Of a DNA stretch of 61,543 nucleotides, positions 6,895 to 15,082 are shown piece after piece. The position numbers were made by a program, and so were the translations under genes. Each line of letters starts with the position of its first letter. The stretch's first letter is position 1. Origin of the DNA: Collinsella tanakaei YIT 12063 (GTDB lineage: Bacteria > Actinomycetota > Coriobacteriia > Coriobacteriales > Coriobacteriaceae); contig NZ_JH126469.1 in the NCBI RefSeq assembly GCF_000225705.1, positions 296,358-357,900 on the forward strand, written 5' to 3'. The notes below the pieces were generated by a model, which saw only the letters and a program-made list of their open reading frames with translations, searched no databases and was not told the origin of the DNA.

Positions 6895-8664
6895 ATGCGG
6901 ACGATGATGCGGGGGATGCAGGTGGCAAGAAAAGATGTTATGGGTGTTGTCCTCGCGGTCGCCCACGTGCTTTTGCTTCTTGCAATCTCCTGGCCCGTTG
7001 CGGTTTTGCTTGTGTATGGCACTTCTATGTTCGATACCGGGTGGGTGCGAGCCCAGCCCGCAGAGCTCTTTACCAATGCCGGCGCGTTGACGTTTGCCAT
7101 AGCGGCAATCATCCTTCTTTGCGAATGGGCGCTGCGCCGTCTCTGTCGCCATCGCGATCGCTTTCCGCGCCTGCTCGATATCCTGGCGCCCCAGCTTAGC
7201 GTTAAAAGCGTGATTGCCCATGCCCTGGTGCTCTTTGCGCTGTGGAGTTTTTGGCTTGTGGCGTTTTGCCCGGGTTCTATGCTCTACGACACGTATTACC
7301 AGATATGCCAGTCCTATCCAGAGGATAGCTCGGTGTATTTTGGCGTGTGGAATGTGCCCGGGGTAGAGCTTGACGCACACTTCTCCGATCATCATCCCAT
7401 TCTCGATACGCTGATCTACGGCTTCGCCGCGCAGACAAGCGAGGCGCAGACGGGATCATGGAATACCGGCCTGTTCACGCTCGCCACGGTGCAGTCGCTT
7501 GTAACGGCGATCTGCTTTTCGTACGCCTTGGCAACGGCGCGCGATATGGGCGCGCCGCGGACGCTTTGCGCCGTGGTCTTTATCTTGGTGGGCTTGGTTC
7601 CCGTGTTTGGGCACTATGCGTCGCTCAACATGAAGGACTCCATCTTCTCGCCCATCTATCTTCTATGGTTCACCCTTATCGCGCGTTTGGTTAATAGCAA
7701 GGGGGCGCTTGCGCGCTCGCCGGGGTTCTTCATCGTCTTGCTGGTCTTCGGAGTTCTGTGCGCGCTGACTAAGAAGACGGGCGTGTACGTGGTCGTGCCA
7801 ACCTTGGCAGCTTTGGCCCTTATCTATTGGCGCGCGTGGTGGAGGCTTGGCATGCAGGCCCTTGCCGTGGGCGGCGTGATGTGGGTTGTGCTGCCCCAGG
7901 CGGTGTTTCCCGCGCTCGACGTGGCGCCGGGCGGCAAGCAGGAGATGCTGGGCCCTATATTTCAGCAGACCGCGCGCTACGTGGTCGAGCATGGGGACGA
8001 GATCGACGAGGACCAGCGCGAGGCCATCGATGACGTGCTTCGCTATGACACGCTCGCGGAGCGCTACGAGCCCGCATGGGCGGACCCCGTGAAGTACAAG
8101 TATGTATACAACGCGACCCAAAAGGCATGGGATGCGTATTTTGCCGTGTGGGCCCAGCAGGGGATGGATGACCCGCAGGTCTATTTTGAAGCCCTGGTTG
8201 CACCCATTGCAGGGTTTGTATCGCCCAAGGGTGCGGCGCAGCTCAAAGACGCGCTGTGGGATAAGCAGCGCGGCGGAACAGAGCTGCTGACCCGTCCCGC
8301 CAACCTAAGGGGCATGCGCCAGGCGGCAACGGAGGTGTTCGAGGCGGCGACTGAGACTCCCGTCATCAACGTGCTCATGATGAGCGCGCTCTACGCGATT
8401 TGGATTCCCGCATTGTGTCTTTGGGTATGCGTGAGAAGGTCGCCTCGCTGGATCCCGTTGTTTATCCCCGTGGCCCTCACCGTGGGGGCGGTGCTGATGT
8501 CGCCCATGTACGATACGCGCTACGCGCTGCCCATGATTTACACCGCCCCCGTTCTTCTATGTTTCTGTGCGGCCGGCGTCGCATCAAAGGCAAAGGTAGG
8601 GCATGAGGGCGTGGACGATGAAGCCGTGGACGATAGCGTCGTGAGTGCCGGTGTGCCCTGCTAG
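6895..8664 (+). CDS. Large polytopic membrane protein, DUF6020/GT-C-like
   Basis: 589 residues with roughly 12 membrane segments and one long hydrophilic loop (about residues 340-490). The first loop carries GSMLYDTYYQICQSYPED and then FSDHHPILDTLIYG. The D-HHP layout in the first outer loop resembles GT-C membrane glycosyltransferases and the DUF6020 family of Firmicutes and Actinobacteria. It could transfer a sugar from a lipid-linked donor to the cell envelope, but no substrate can be named. The ATG at 6895 has only a weak AGG upstream; internal ATGs at 6907 and 6916 are alternatives. Single gene after a terminator. Confidence 0.7.
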   Translation: MRTMMRGMQVARKDVMGVVLAVAHVLLLLAISWPVAVLLVYGTSMFDTGWVRAQPAELFTNAGALTFAIAAIILLCEWALRRLCRHRDRFPRLLDILAPQLSVKSVIAHALVLFALWSFWLVAFCPGSMLYDTYYQICQSYPEDSSVYFGVWNVPGVELDAHFSDHHPILDTLIYGFAAQTSEAQTGSWNTGLFTLATVQSLVTAICFSYALATARDMGAPRTLCAVVFILVGLVPVFGHYASLNMKDSIFSPIYLLWFTLIARLVNSKGALARSPGFFIVLLVFGVLCALTKKTGVYVVVPTLAALALIYWRAWWRLGMQALAVGGVMWVVLPQAVFPALDVAPGGKQEMLGPIFQQTARYVVEHGDEIDEDQREAIDDVLRYDTLAERYEPAWADPVKYKYVYNATQKAWDAYFAVWAQQGMDDPQVYFEALVAPIAGFVSPKGAAQLKDALWDKQRGGTELLTRPANLRGMRQAATEVFEAATETPVINVLMMSALYAIWIPALCLWVCVRRSPRWIPLFIPVALTVGAVLMSPMYDTRYALPMIYTAPVLLCFCAAGVASKAKVGHEGVDDEAVDDSVVSAGVPC

Positions 8665-8706
8665 CGGGTTTAACCCGGGAGGGACCCCAAGCCTTTCCTC
8701 GTCCAA

Positions 8707-8790
8707 ATGTGAATCTGTATTAACAGTCATTAAATTTGCGTCCAATCAGGTATTAGAGTGCTAATCTCTCGAACTACTAAATATTCAAGC
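8707..8790 (+). promoter_or_regulatory. Putative ArgR operator region upstream of argC
   Basis: Two imperfect ARG-box-like sequences occur in an AT-rich leader: TGTGAATctgtATTAAC (8708-8724), and a half-site TTGAAT on the minus strand within 8773-8790. ArgR normally represses biosynthesis operons at paired boxes. The match is partial, and no argR gene is in the window. Confidence 0.35.
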
Positions 8791-8901
8791 GCGTTGCATG
8801 CGATTTAGTGCATACAAGGCGTGTCCGATGGCTGCCAAAAGGATGGGGCTGCGGGCGCGCCGGGCGATAGGGAGACGTTAGCGTCGGGAGGGCGAAAGAC
8901 G

Positions 8902-9978
8902 ATGGGTATTCAAGTTGGCGTTATGGGGGCTGCCGGTTACGCGGGGGCAGAGCTGGTGCGATTGGTGCTTGGCCACCCCGATATGGAGCTTGCTGCCGTG
9001 ACGTCCAACGCGGACGCCGGCGTTGCGCTCGCCGATGTATACCCCGCCTTTGCCGGCGCCACGGATCTGGCGTTTACCACGCATGATGACCCGATCCTGC
9101 TTGATTTGGATGCCGTGTTCTTGGCGGTCCCGCATACAGCTGCCATGGCGGTGGTGCCTAAGCTGCTTGAGCACGGCGTCTCCGTATTCGACCTGTCCGC
9201 GGACTATCGCCTTAAGGACGCCGGTGTGTACCAGGCGTGGTACGACATCGAGCACACATCGCCCGAATTGCTTGAAACGCGCGCCTTTGGCCTACCCGAG
9301 CTGTTTGCGGGCGATCTTGCAAGCGCTGCCGCGACACATGCTGCGGGCGACCCCGTGCTGGTTGCATGCGCGGGCTGCTATCCCACCGCTACGTCGCTGG
9401 CCGCGCTGCCGGCTATCAAGCAGGGCTGGGTTGCCGATGCCGGCGCCATTGTGGTCGATGCCATTTCCGGTGTGACCGGCGCCGGCAAGGGCGCCAACCA
9501 GCGCACGCACTTCTGCAGCGCGGACGAGAACCTGGAGGCCTACGGCGTGGGCAAGCATCGTCATACGCCTGAGATCGAACAGATTCTGGACGCGAAGGAC
9601 CGCGTGGTGTTTACCCCGCATCTGGCTCCGCTTAAGCGCGGCCTGCTTTCCACCGTCACGCTGCCGCTCGCTGCGGACTTTGCGGGCGATGACGGGTTGA
9701 ATGCGGATGAGGTTGTGGCCGCGTATCGCGAGTTTTACAAGGATTCACCTATGGTGCGCGTGCTCGATGCGGGGCAGATGCCCAAGACCTCGAGCGTGGT
9801 TGGAACCTGCGGATGCCATATCGGCCTTGCGCTCAACCGGCGTGCGGGCGTGCTTGTAGCGGTCGCCGCCATCGACAACCTGTGCAAGGGCGCCGCCGGC
9901 CAAGCGGTACAGTGCGCGAATATTGTGTACGGCTGGGACCAGCGACGAGGACTCCCCATGGTCGCGATGCCCGTTTAG
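8902..9978 (+). CDS. argC: N-acetyl-gamma-glutamyl-phosphate reductase
   Basis: 358 residues. Opens IQVGVMGAAGYAGAELVRLV, the NADP-binding GxxGxxG of ArgC, and has the catalytic-Cys segment VACAGCYPTATSLAALPAI around residue 160. HFCSADENLEAYGVGKHRHTPE and a GAAGQAVQCANIVYG end match the family. It reduces N-acetylglutamyl phosphate to the semialdehyde, step three of arginine synthesis. The ATG at 8902 has GGGAGG ten bases upstream; a GTG far upstream (8821) would add an unconserved 27-residue tail. First gene of argCJBD. Confidence 0.95.
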   Translation: MGIQVGVMGAAGYAGAELVRLVLGHPDMELAAVTSNADAGVALADVYPAFAGATDLAFTTHDDPILLDLDAVFLAVPHTAAMAVVPKLLEHGVSVFDLSADYRLKDAGVYQAWYDIEHTSPELLETRAFGLPELFAGDLASAAATHAAGDPVLVACAGCYPTATSLAALPAIKQGWVADAGAIVVDAISGVTGAGKGANQRTHFCSADENLEAYGVGKHRHTPEIEQILDAKDRVVFTPHLAPLKRGLLSTVTLPLAADFAGDDGLNADEVVAAYREFYKDSPMVRVLDAGQMPKTSSVVGTCGCHIGLALNRRAGVLVAVAAIDNLCKGAAGQAVQCANIVYGWDQRRGLPMVAMPV

Positions 9979-10086
9979 CCAGCGGGCGAGCTTGCGCCGC
10001 GATGTGTCGCGGCCAACGGCTACACTGAGAACAACGAACCACCGCCCGTCTTCGCGTGGGCGGTTCTTGTGGGGAGACAGCTGATT

Positions 10087-11358
10087 ATGAATATCGACCA
10101 CTTTGAAACATGCATTCGCACCGTGCCGGCGGGAGGCGTTACCAGTCCCAAGGGCTTTAAGGCCGCGGGCATCCATGCGGGCTTTCGCAAGAACCCGCAG
10201 CGCCTCGATATGGCCTGCGTGACGGCTGACGAGCTCGCCTCGTGCGCGGGCGTCTTCACCACCAACCGCTTCTGCGCGGCGCCCGTGCAGGTGAGCCGCC
10301 AGAACCTGGGCGGTGCGGAAAAGGGCTACGGTCTGGTAAAGGGCATTGTCATCAACTCCGGCAACGCCAACGCCGCTACGGGCGAGCAGGGTCGCGCGGT
10401 CGCTGCCGAGACGTGCGAGATAGCCTCGCAGATCTTGGGCTGCGAGAGCGAACAGGTGCTGGTTGCCTCTACCGGCGTGATTGGCCAGACGCTGGGCATC
10501 GAGTTGTTCGAGACGGGGCTGCCCGCGGCGATCGATGCGCTCTGCGTTTCCGGCGGTGCGGACGCAGCGCGCGCAATCATGACCACGGACACGCATTCCA
10601 AGGAATATGCGATTTCCTATACCAGCCAGACGCTGCAGTATGCCGACTGCACCTTTACCGTAGGCGGTATGTGCAAGGGCTCCGGCATGATCATGCCCAA
10701 CATGGCGACCATGATCGCCGTGATCACCACCGACGCCCCGGTGGAGCCGCGAGTGCTGCATTCGATCTTGAAGCAGACGGTGGACGTGACCTTCAACAAG
10801 GTGACCGTCGACTCGGATTCCTCGACCAACGATACCTGCATCATGCTCGCCTCCGGTGCCGCCGGCGCGGACGCCGCCCCCATCGAGGAAGGCAGCGATG
10901 CCTACAACGAGTTGCTCTATGCCGTGCACGAGGTGTGCGAGACGCTCGCCCGCACCATCGCGTCCGACGGCGAGGGCGCGTCGCGACTGGTGACCGTCAA
11001 CGTGACCGGCGCCGCAACGGACGAGGATGCCGACACGGCGGCGCGCGCCGTGGCCAACTCGCCGCTGGTCAAGACCGCCATCGCCGGCCATGACTGCAAC
11101 TGGGGCCGCATCGCCATGGCATTGGGTAAGTGCGGCGTCGTCTTTAACCAAGAGGATGTCTCAATCGATATCATGGGCATGCCCGTATGCCGCGGAGGCC
11201 TTACCGTTGCGTTTGATGAGGACGAGGCGCTGCGACGCTTCGAGGCGCCCGAGATCGTGATTTCGTGCGATTTGGGCGCGGGCGAGCATACCACCACGGT
11301 ATGGACCTGCGACCTCACCCATGACTACGTCACCATCAACGGAGACTACCGCACGTAG
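10087..11358 (+). CDS. argJ: Bifunctional ornithine acetyltransferase / N-acetylglutamate synthase
   Basis: 423 residues. The self-cleavage region KGSGMIMPNMATMIAVITTD is present, so the precursor should split into alpha and beta chains before the Thr nucleophile. SGNANAATG near the N-terminus is also conserved. ArgJ recycles the acetyl group from acetylornithine to glutamate, which allows a cyclic arginine pathway; no argA is needed here. The ATG at 10087 follows GGGGAG. A hairpin (10041-10047/10058-10064) lies between argC and argJ and could tune expression. Confidence 0.95.
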   Translation: MNIDHFETCIRTVPAGGVTSPKGFKAAGIHAGFRKNPQRLDMACVTADELASCAGVFTTNRFCAAPVQVSRQNLGGAEKGYGLVKGIVINSGNANAATGEQGRAVAAETCEIASQILGCESEQVLVASTGVIGQTLGIELFETGLPAAIDALCVSGGADAARAIMTTDTHSKEYAISYTSQTLQYADCTFTVGGMCKGSGMIMPNMATMIAVITTDAPVEPRVLHSILKQTVDVTFNKVTVDSDSSTNDTCIMLASGAAGADAAPIEEGSDAYNELLYAVHEVCETLARTIASDGEGASRLVTVNVTGAATDEDADTAARAVANSPLVKTAIAGHDCNWGRIAMALGKCGVVFNQEDVSIDIMGMPVCRGGLTVAFDEDEALRRFEAPEIVISCDLGAGEHTTTVWTCDLTHDYVTINGDYRT

Positions 11359-11425
11359 GCCTGGGCCTGCGGGTCCGTCAGGGACCCCGGTTCGCACGAT
11401 GGGCGACGCTCGTAAGGGGAGAGCT

Positions 11426-12385
11426 ATGAAGTACGCAAGGGATTCTCGTCCCGGAATATCGCATGAAAAGACTGCGCAGCTGCTGTTTGAGGCGCTGCCG
11501 TGGATTAAAAACCTAACCGGCAAGACCATTGTTATCAAGTACGGCGGGGCGGCCATGGTCGATTCCAAGCTGCGCGATGACGTGATGAGCGACATCGTCC
11601 TGCTCAAGATCATCGGCGTGAACCCGGTGATCGTGCACGGCGGCGGCGCGGACATCAACGCGGCGCTTAAGCACTACGACATTCCCGTCGAGTTCAAGGA
11701 CGGTCAGCGCGTCACCTCGCCGGAGGCCATGGAGATTGTGCGCGAGGTGTTGGTGGGCAAGGTGAACCAGGAACTGGTCGCCGCCATCAACCAGCACGGC
11801 AACCTGGCGGTGGGCGTGTCCGGTGCGGACGCGGGCACCATTATCGCCGAGCAGCTCGACCCGGATTTGGGCCGCGTGGGAAACATCGTACGCGTAAACT
11901 CCGGCTACCTTGAGAGCATCATGGCCAACGATTACATCCCCGTGGTCGCAACGGTTGCCGCGGGCGAGGACGGCGGGTTCTTCAACATCAACGCCGACGT
12001 CGCCGCCGGCCATATCGCCGCGGCGGTTCACGCGCACAAGGCGATCTTCCTTACCGATGTCGACGGCCTGTACGAGGACTTCTCTGACAAGGACTCGCTC
12101 ATCTCCAACCTCACTTTGGCGGAAACCCAGGATATGCTGGACAAAGGCGAAATCGACCGCGGTATGATTCCAAAGCTGCAAAGCTGCATCCACGCGCTGC
12201 GCGGCGGCGTGTTCCGCGCCCATATCATCAACGGCACCACGCCGCACTCGCTGCTGTTGGAGCTTTTGACCGACGCCGGCGTGGGCACCGTGATGCACTC
12301 GACCGAGGCGGCATATGAGAACGACACCCATCCCCATCCGCTTGGCGTCTTCGCCTCGCGCTTGGTGGAGAATCTGGACGAATAA
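11426..12385 (+). CDS. argB: Acetylglutamate kinase
   Basis: 319 residues of the amino-acid kinase fold. TIVIKYGGAAM (ATP site Lys, Gly-rich), PVIVHGGGADINAAL and GVSGADAGTIIAEQ are conserved, and LTDVDGLYEDFSDKDSLIS precedes the usual RGGV end region. It phosphorylates N-acetylglutamate. The N-terminal helix region (SHEKTAQLLFEALPWIKNL) resembles that of arginine-inhibited hexameric enzymes, so feedback inhibition is likely. The ATG at 11426 has AAGGGGA upstream. Second enzyme of the pathway, third gene of the operon. Confidence 0.95.
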   Translation: MKYARDSRPGISHEKTAQLLFEALPWIKNLTGKTIVIKYGGAAMVDSKLRDDVMSDIVLLKIIGVNPVIVHGGGADINAALKHYDIPVEFKDGQRVTSPEAMEIVREVLVGKVNQELVAAINQHGNLAVGVSGADAGTIIAEQLDPDLGRVGNIVRVNSGYLESIMANDYIPVVATVAAGEDGGFFNINADVAAGHIAAAVHAHKAIFLTDVDGLYEDFSDKDSLISNLTLAETQDMLDKGEIDRGMIPKLQSCIHALRGGVFRAHIINGTTPHSLLLELLTDAGVGTVMHSTEAAYENDTHPHPLGVFASRLVENLDE

Positions 12386-12397
12386 GGAGGCGGCGAT

Positions 12398-13681
12398 ATG
12401 TCGCTAGGTTTGCAAAAAGCTCTGGAATCCAGCTATGTAATGAATACGTTCGCGCGCATGCCCGTGGAGTTTGTCGAAGGGCATGGCATGACGTTGGTGG
12501 GCGATGACGGAACGGAGTATCAGGACTTCCTCGCCGGTATCGGCGTGTGCTCCCTGGGCCACTGCCATCCCGTGCTGGTCGAGGCTATCCAGCGTCAGGC
12601 GGAGCGCCTGCTGCACGTCTCCAACTACTACTACATCGAGCGGCGCGGCGAGCTGGCTGCGATTCTGTCCAAGTTGGCATCCGGCGATATGGACGGCGCC
12701 TTGATGATCGCTGACGCGGTGCGCGCCGGCGACGAGGCCGCCGCGGTCGCCTTGGGTTCGCCTACTGAGAGCGACCAGATATGGAAGACGTTCTTCGCCA
12801 ATTCCGGCGCGGAGGCGAACGAGGGCGCAATGAAGCTCGCCCGCCTCTACGCCAAGCGCTCCGGCAACGGCGGCAACACCATAGTGGCCCTGCGCGGCAG
12901 CTTCCACGGCCGCACGCTGGAGACTATCGCCGCCACCATGCAAGACCGCCTGCAAGATGCCTTTAAGCCGCTGCCGCAAGATTTTCTTGCCTGCACGCCT
13001 AACGACGTGGACGAGCTCACCGCGCTCTTCGAGGAGCACGGCAGCGAGATCTGCGCCGTTATGGTCGAGCCCATCCAGGGTGAGAGCGGTGTTCATCCGT
13101 TGACGCCCGAGTTCTTCAAGGCGGCTCATGACCTTGCCCACGCCCACGGCGCGCTGCTTATCGCGGACGAGGTCCAAACGGGCGTCTTCCGTTCCGGCAA
13201 GCCCTTTGCGTTCCAGACCTACGGCATCGAGCCGGATATCATGAGTCTTGCCAAGGGCATCGCCGGCGGCGTCCCCATGGGCGCGGTGATGGCGAAGGCA
13301 TCCGTTGCCGACGCCTTCAACCCCGGTGACCACGGCACCACGTTTGGTGGCAGCGCCCTGGCCGTGGCGGCATCTTGCGCCGTGCTGTGCGAGCTTGTCC
13401 GCGGCGAGTACGATAAGCATGCCCGGGAGGTCGGCGATTACATGGCCGCGCGCCTGGCTGGTCTGCCCCATGTGATCGACGTACGCGGATGCGGGCTCAT
13501 GCTTGGCTGCGATTTGGACGATGCCGCCGGCGACGCGCATGACGTGGTCAGCGCTGCTCTGGCAAGTGGTTTCGTCATCAATGCGACGGGTGCCCACACC
13601 CTGCGCTTCCTGCCACCGCTAATTTGCGAACGCCAGGACGTCGACGCGCTTATCGATGCGCTCTCCGCGATTCTCGCGTAG
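12398..13681 (+). CDS. argD: Acetylornithine aminotransferase
   Basis: 427 residues, class III PLP aminotransferase. FFANSGAEANEGAMKLARLY and GSFHGRTLETIAAT bind the cofactor phosphate; LLIADEVQTGVFRSGKPF and the Schiff-base Lys in SLAKGIAGGVPMGAV are intact. An extra stretch of about 30 residues (roughly 90-125) lies between two conserved blocks and lengthens the protein beyond the usual 400. The start ATG at 12398 follows AAGGAGGCGG. Last gene of argCJBD, followed by a strong terminator. No argF, argG or argH is in view. Confidence 0.95.
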   Translation: MSLGLQKALESSYVMNTFARMPVEFVEGHGMTLVGDDGTEYQDFLAGIGVCSLGHCHPVLVEAIQRQAERLLHVSNYYYIERRGELAAILSKLASGDMDGALMIADAVRAGDEAAAVALGSPTESDQIWKTFFANSGAEANEGAMKLARLYAKRSGNGGNTIVALRGSFHGRTLETIAATMQDRLQDAFKPLPQDFLACTPNDVDELTALFEEHGSEICAVMVEPIQGESGVHPLTPEFFKAAHDLAHAHGALLIADEVQTGVFRSGKPFAFQTYGIEPDIMSLAKGIAGGVPMGAVMAKASVADAFNPGDHGTTFGGSALAVAASCAVLCELVRGEYDKHAREVGDYMAARLAGLPHVIDVRGCGLMLGCDLDDAAGDAHDVVSAALASGFVINATGAHTLRFLPPLICERQDVDALIDALSAILA

Positions 13682-13758
13682 CGTATCTTGACGTAGCGTT
13701 TGCGGCAAGCGCCGTTCGCGACAAAGCAGCGTTTACGAGTAACGTTTAGATCGCATAT

Positions 13759-13792
13759 CGCGCGGCGTCTTACGGGACGCCGCGCGTTTTTT
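13759..13792 (+). terminator. Terminator of the arg operon
   Basis: Perfect 11-bp stem (13759-13769/13776-13786), 6-base loop, followed by six Ts. Confidence 0.9.
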
Positions 13793-13853
13793 GCAGTCCC
13801 CGCACGATCACGAGGGCTGTCCGCGCGGGGCATGCGCTCCATCGTCATGCTGT

Positions 13854-13939
13854 GACAAAAAACGCCTTAGTGCGAGAAGGGAGGGGTGTCAAATAAAGGC
13901 TTAGTGCGGAGGTTTGGTCAAATAGTGCGTTAGTGCGGA
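13854..13939 (+). repeat. Triad of short repeats, plus orientation
   Basis: Three related units of about 22 bases begin at 13854, 13888 and 13917, consensus gtCAAAtAnnGCnTTAGTGCGga. The gene-poor stretch 13682-14253 otherwise shows no coding frame with a credible start. Three inverted copies follow at 14054-14139, making a 3+3 palindromic arrangement around an AT-rich centre. Confidence 0.8.
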
Positions 13940-14053
13940 TTGGAGGCGGTCCGAATCGATGATTTTATACATCGAGCGATGTCGACCAATCTCTCTAACT
14001 CGTAATATAAGAATGCGTTATTCATAAGGTGCCCCGTCTATCTCTCGACCGGA

Positions 14054-14139
14054 CCGCGCTAAGCGACTATTTGTCCCAACCTCCGCACTAAGCGATTATT
14101 TGGCACATCCTGCATCTCGCGGCAACGCGCTATTTGGTC
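14054..14139 (-). repeat. Triad of short repeats, minus orientation
   Basis: Units at 14054-14075, 14082-14104 and 14118-14139 are reverse complements of the plus-strand triad (for example TCCGCACTAAGCGATTATTT). Between the triads an AT-rich segment holds small palindromes such as cgatgattttatacatcg. A 13-base phrase cccccgcaagtc(a/g)gg is then doubled at about 14145-14180. Confidence 0.8.
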
Positions 14140-14221
14140 CCGACGCCCCCGCAAGTCAGGAAGCCCCCGCAAGTCGGGTCGCCCCTTAACACCGCGCCTC
14201 TCGACAGCAGCCATTTCAAAT

Positions 14222-14245
14222 AAAAACGGCGCCTTCATGGCGCCG
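14222..14245 (-). terminator. Displaced original terminator of tRNA-Val
   Basis: On the minus strand the stem cggcgcc/ggcgccg (14227-14233/14239-14245) is followed by TTTTT. It lies just outside attL, where sequence downstream of the tRNA gene stood before integration. Confidence 0.75.
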
Positions 14246-14253
14246 CTGACAAA

Positions 14254-14280
14254 TCGATGGTGGGCGATGAGGGATTCGAA
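14254..14280 (-). repeat. Prophage attachment site attL
   Basis: 27 bases identical to 48393-48419, containing the T-arm/acceptor end of tRNA-Val including CCA. The match ends at 14281, where the tRNA sequence diverges. Confidence 0.92.
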
Positions 14281-14486
14281 AACTCGCTGCATGGATAAAA
14301 AGGGCTTCCTATCTGGCGTTATACATTTCACTCAGTTTGAAAATGCGCCATTGTGCGCCGTTTTGCACTGCTCTCGTTCTATTCGGTTCCACAAACAAGT
14401 TTGCTATCTCAATCGCGAGCCCGGCGATTAGTTGGTAGCGCTATATTGTTTCTCTATATACTTATTAGCTGGCTCAATTTGTATTA

Positions 14487-14514
14487 TTGACATTCTATGT
14501 AATGGCGTTATAGT
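14487..14514 (+). promoter_or_regulatory. Near-consensus sigma-70 promoter
   Basis: TTGACA (14487-14492), 16-base spacer, TATAGT (14509-14514). Predicted start near 14521. Far closer to consensus than most promoters in the window. It drives the short ncRNA and possibly the Abi remnant. Confidence 0.75.
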
Positions 14515-14520
14515 AGGCGG

Positions 14521-14587
14521 TGTGAAGAGGTGCGGAGCCGGTTTATCCGATCGCACTCGGGATTTGCCGCCTTACTGGCGGCTTTTC
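14521..14587 (+). ncRNA. Putative small structured RNA upstream of the Abi remnant
   Basis: A roughly 67-base transcript is predicted between the strong promoter and an intrinsic terminator (stem gccgcc/ggcggc at 14566-14571/14577-14582, then TTTT). A second stem GTGCG/CGCAC (14530-14534/14552-14556) precedes it. There is no ORF inside. The Abi ORF starts 18 bases after the terminator. Short structured RNAs have been reported next to Abi_2/AbiF HEPN genes, so this may be the RNA partner of such a system. Confidence 0.5.
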
Positions 14588-14604
14588 TCGTTTAAGGGGT
14601 GCAA

Positions 14605-15001
14605 ATGGACAAACCCTTTAAGACCATCGAACAGCAGATGGCAATCCTTCGATCTAGAAATATGGATGTCGATCCGGCGTACGCGGGCGTACTTAAGCGC
14701 GAGGGCTACTACTCCGTTGTGAACGGATACAAAGCCCTATTTCTGGAATTTCCGGAATATATGCGCGCATGATGAACGGCTCTACTGTGCCAGGGTGTCT
14801 CCGGGGCGCGACGTGACATTCGCGAGCATGCTTGGCGACCTCGAGCTGGTACTGTCGAAGGACGAGCATGCCCGCATGCAAGGCGAGATAATACATCTCC
14901 TTCATGAAATGATGAATGACCTCGGAGGCGAAACGGCGATGATCGTTCTCGACGGTATGGGCGTCACTGACCTTAGCCGCACGTTCTTTTCTTTCGCATA
15001 A
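14605..15001 (+). pseudogene. Abi_2/AbiF-like abortive infection gene, broken
   Basis: The ATG at 14605 (AAGGGG upstream) gives 55 codons, MDKPFKTIEQQMAILRSRNM then GVLKREGYYSVVNGYKALFL, the N-terminal signature of Abi_2 (HEPN RNase) proteins. It stops at 14772. Another frame continues DERLYCARVSPGRDVTFASM and ends at 15001. Joined, the two frames give only about 130 residues, against about 300 for the family, so an internal deletion plus a frameshift is likely. The HEPN RxxxxH catalytic motif is not seen. A phage-borne defence gene in a typical lysogenic-conversion position, now probably inactive. Confidence 0.6.
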
Positions 15002-15035
15002 GAAGGAGTTCGACCTTGTTTTAGTTTCATTTGGT

Positions 15036-15074
15036 AAAAATGCCCCGTCTCCGCCGGGGCGGCGGAGACGGGGC
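15036..15074 (-). terminator. Terminator of the prophage late operon
   Basis: On the minus strand a perfect 14-bp stem (15042-15055/15061-15074) with a 5-base loop is followed by TTTTT. It closes the lysis module. Confidence 0.92.
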
Positions 15075-15082
15075 TGAAAGTG

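Noticed and set aside
8665..8901. T-box or arginine riboswitch before argC
   Set aside because: No T-box sequence, specifier stem or terminator/antiterminator pair is visible.
9745..11151. Long frame opposite argC/argJ
   Set aside because: Shadow of argJ; His/Arg/Gly-rich, no start signal.
12404..13597. Long frame opposite argD
   Set aside because: Shadow frame; argD is complete with all catalytic residues.
13854..14139. CRISPR array
   Set aside because: Units are few, diverged, inverted in two groups and lack unique equal spacers; no cas genes nearby.
14432..14722. Plus-strand 96-codon frame over the ncRNA and Abi start
   Set aside because: Runs through promoter, ncRNA and terminator; poor start and no similarity to known proteins.
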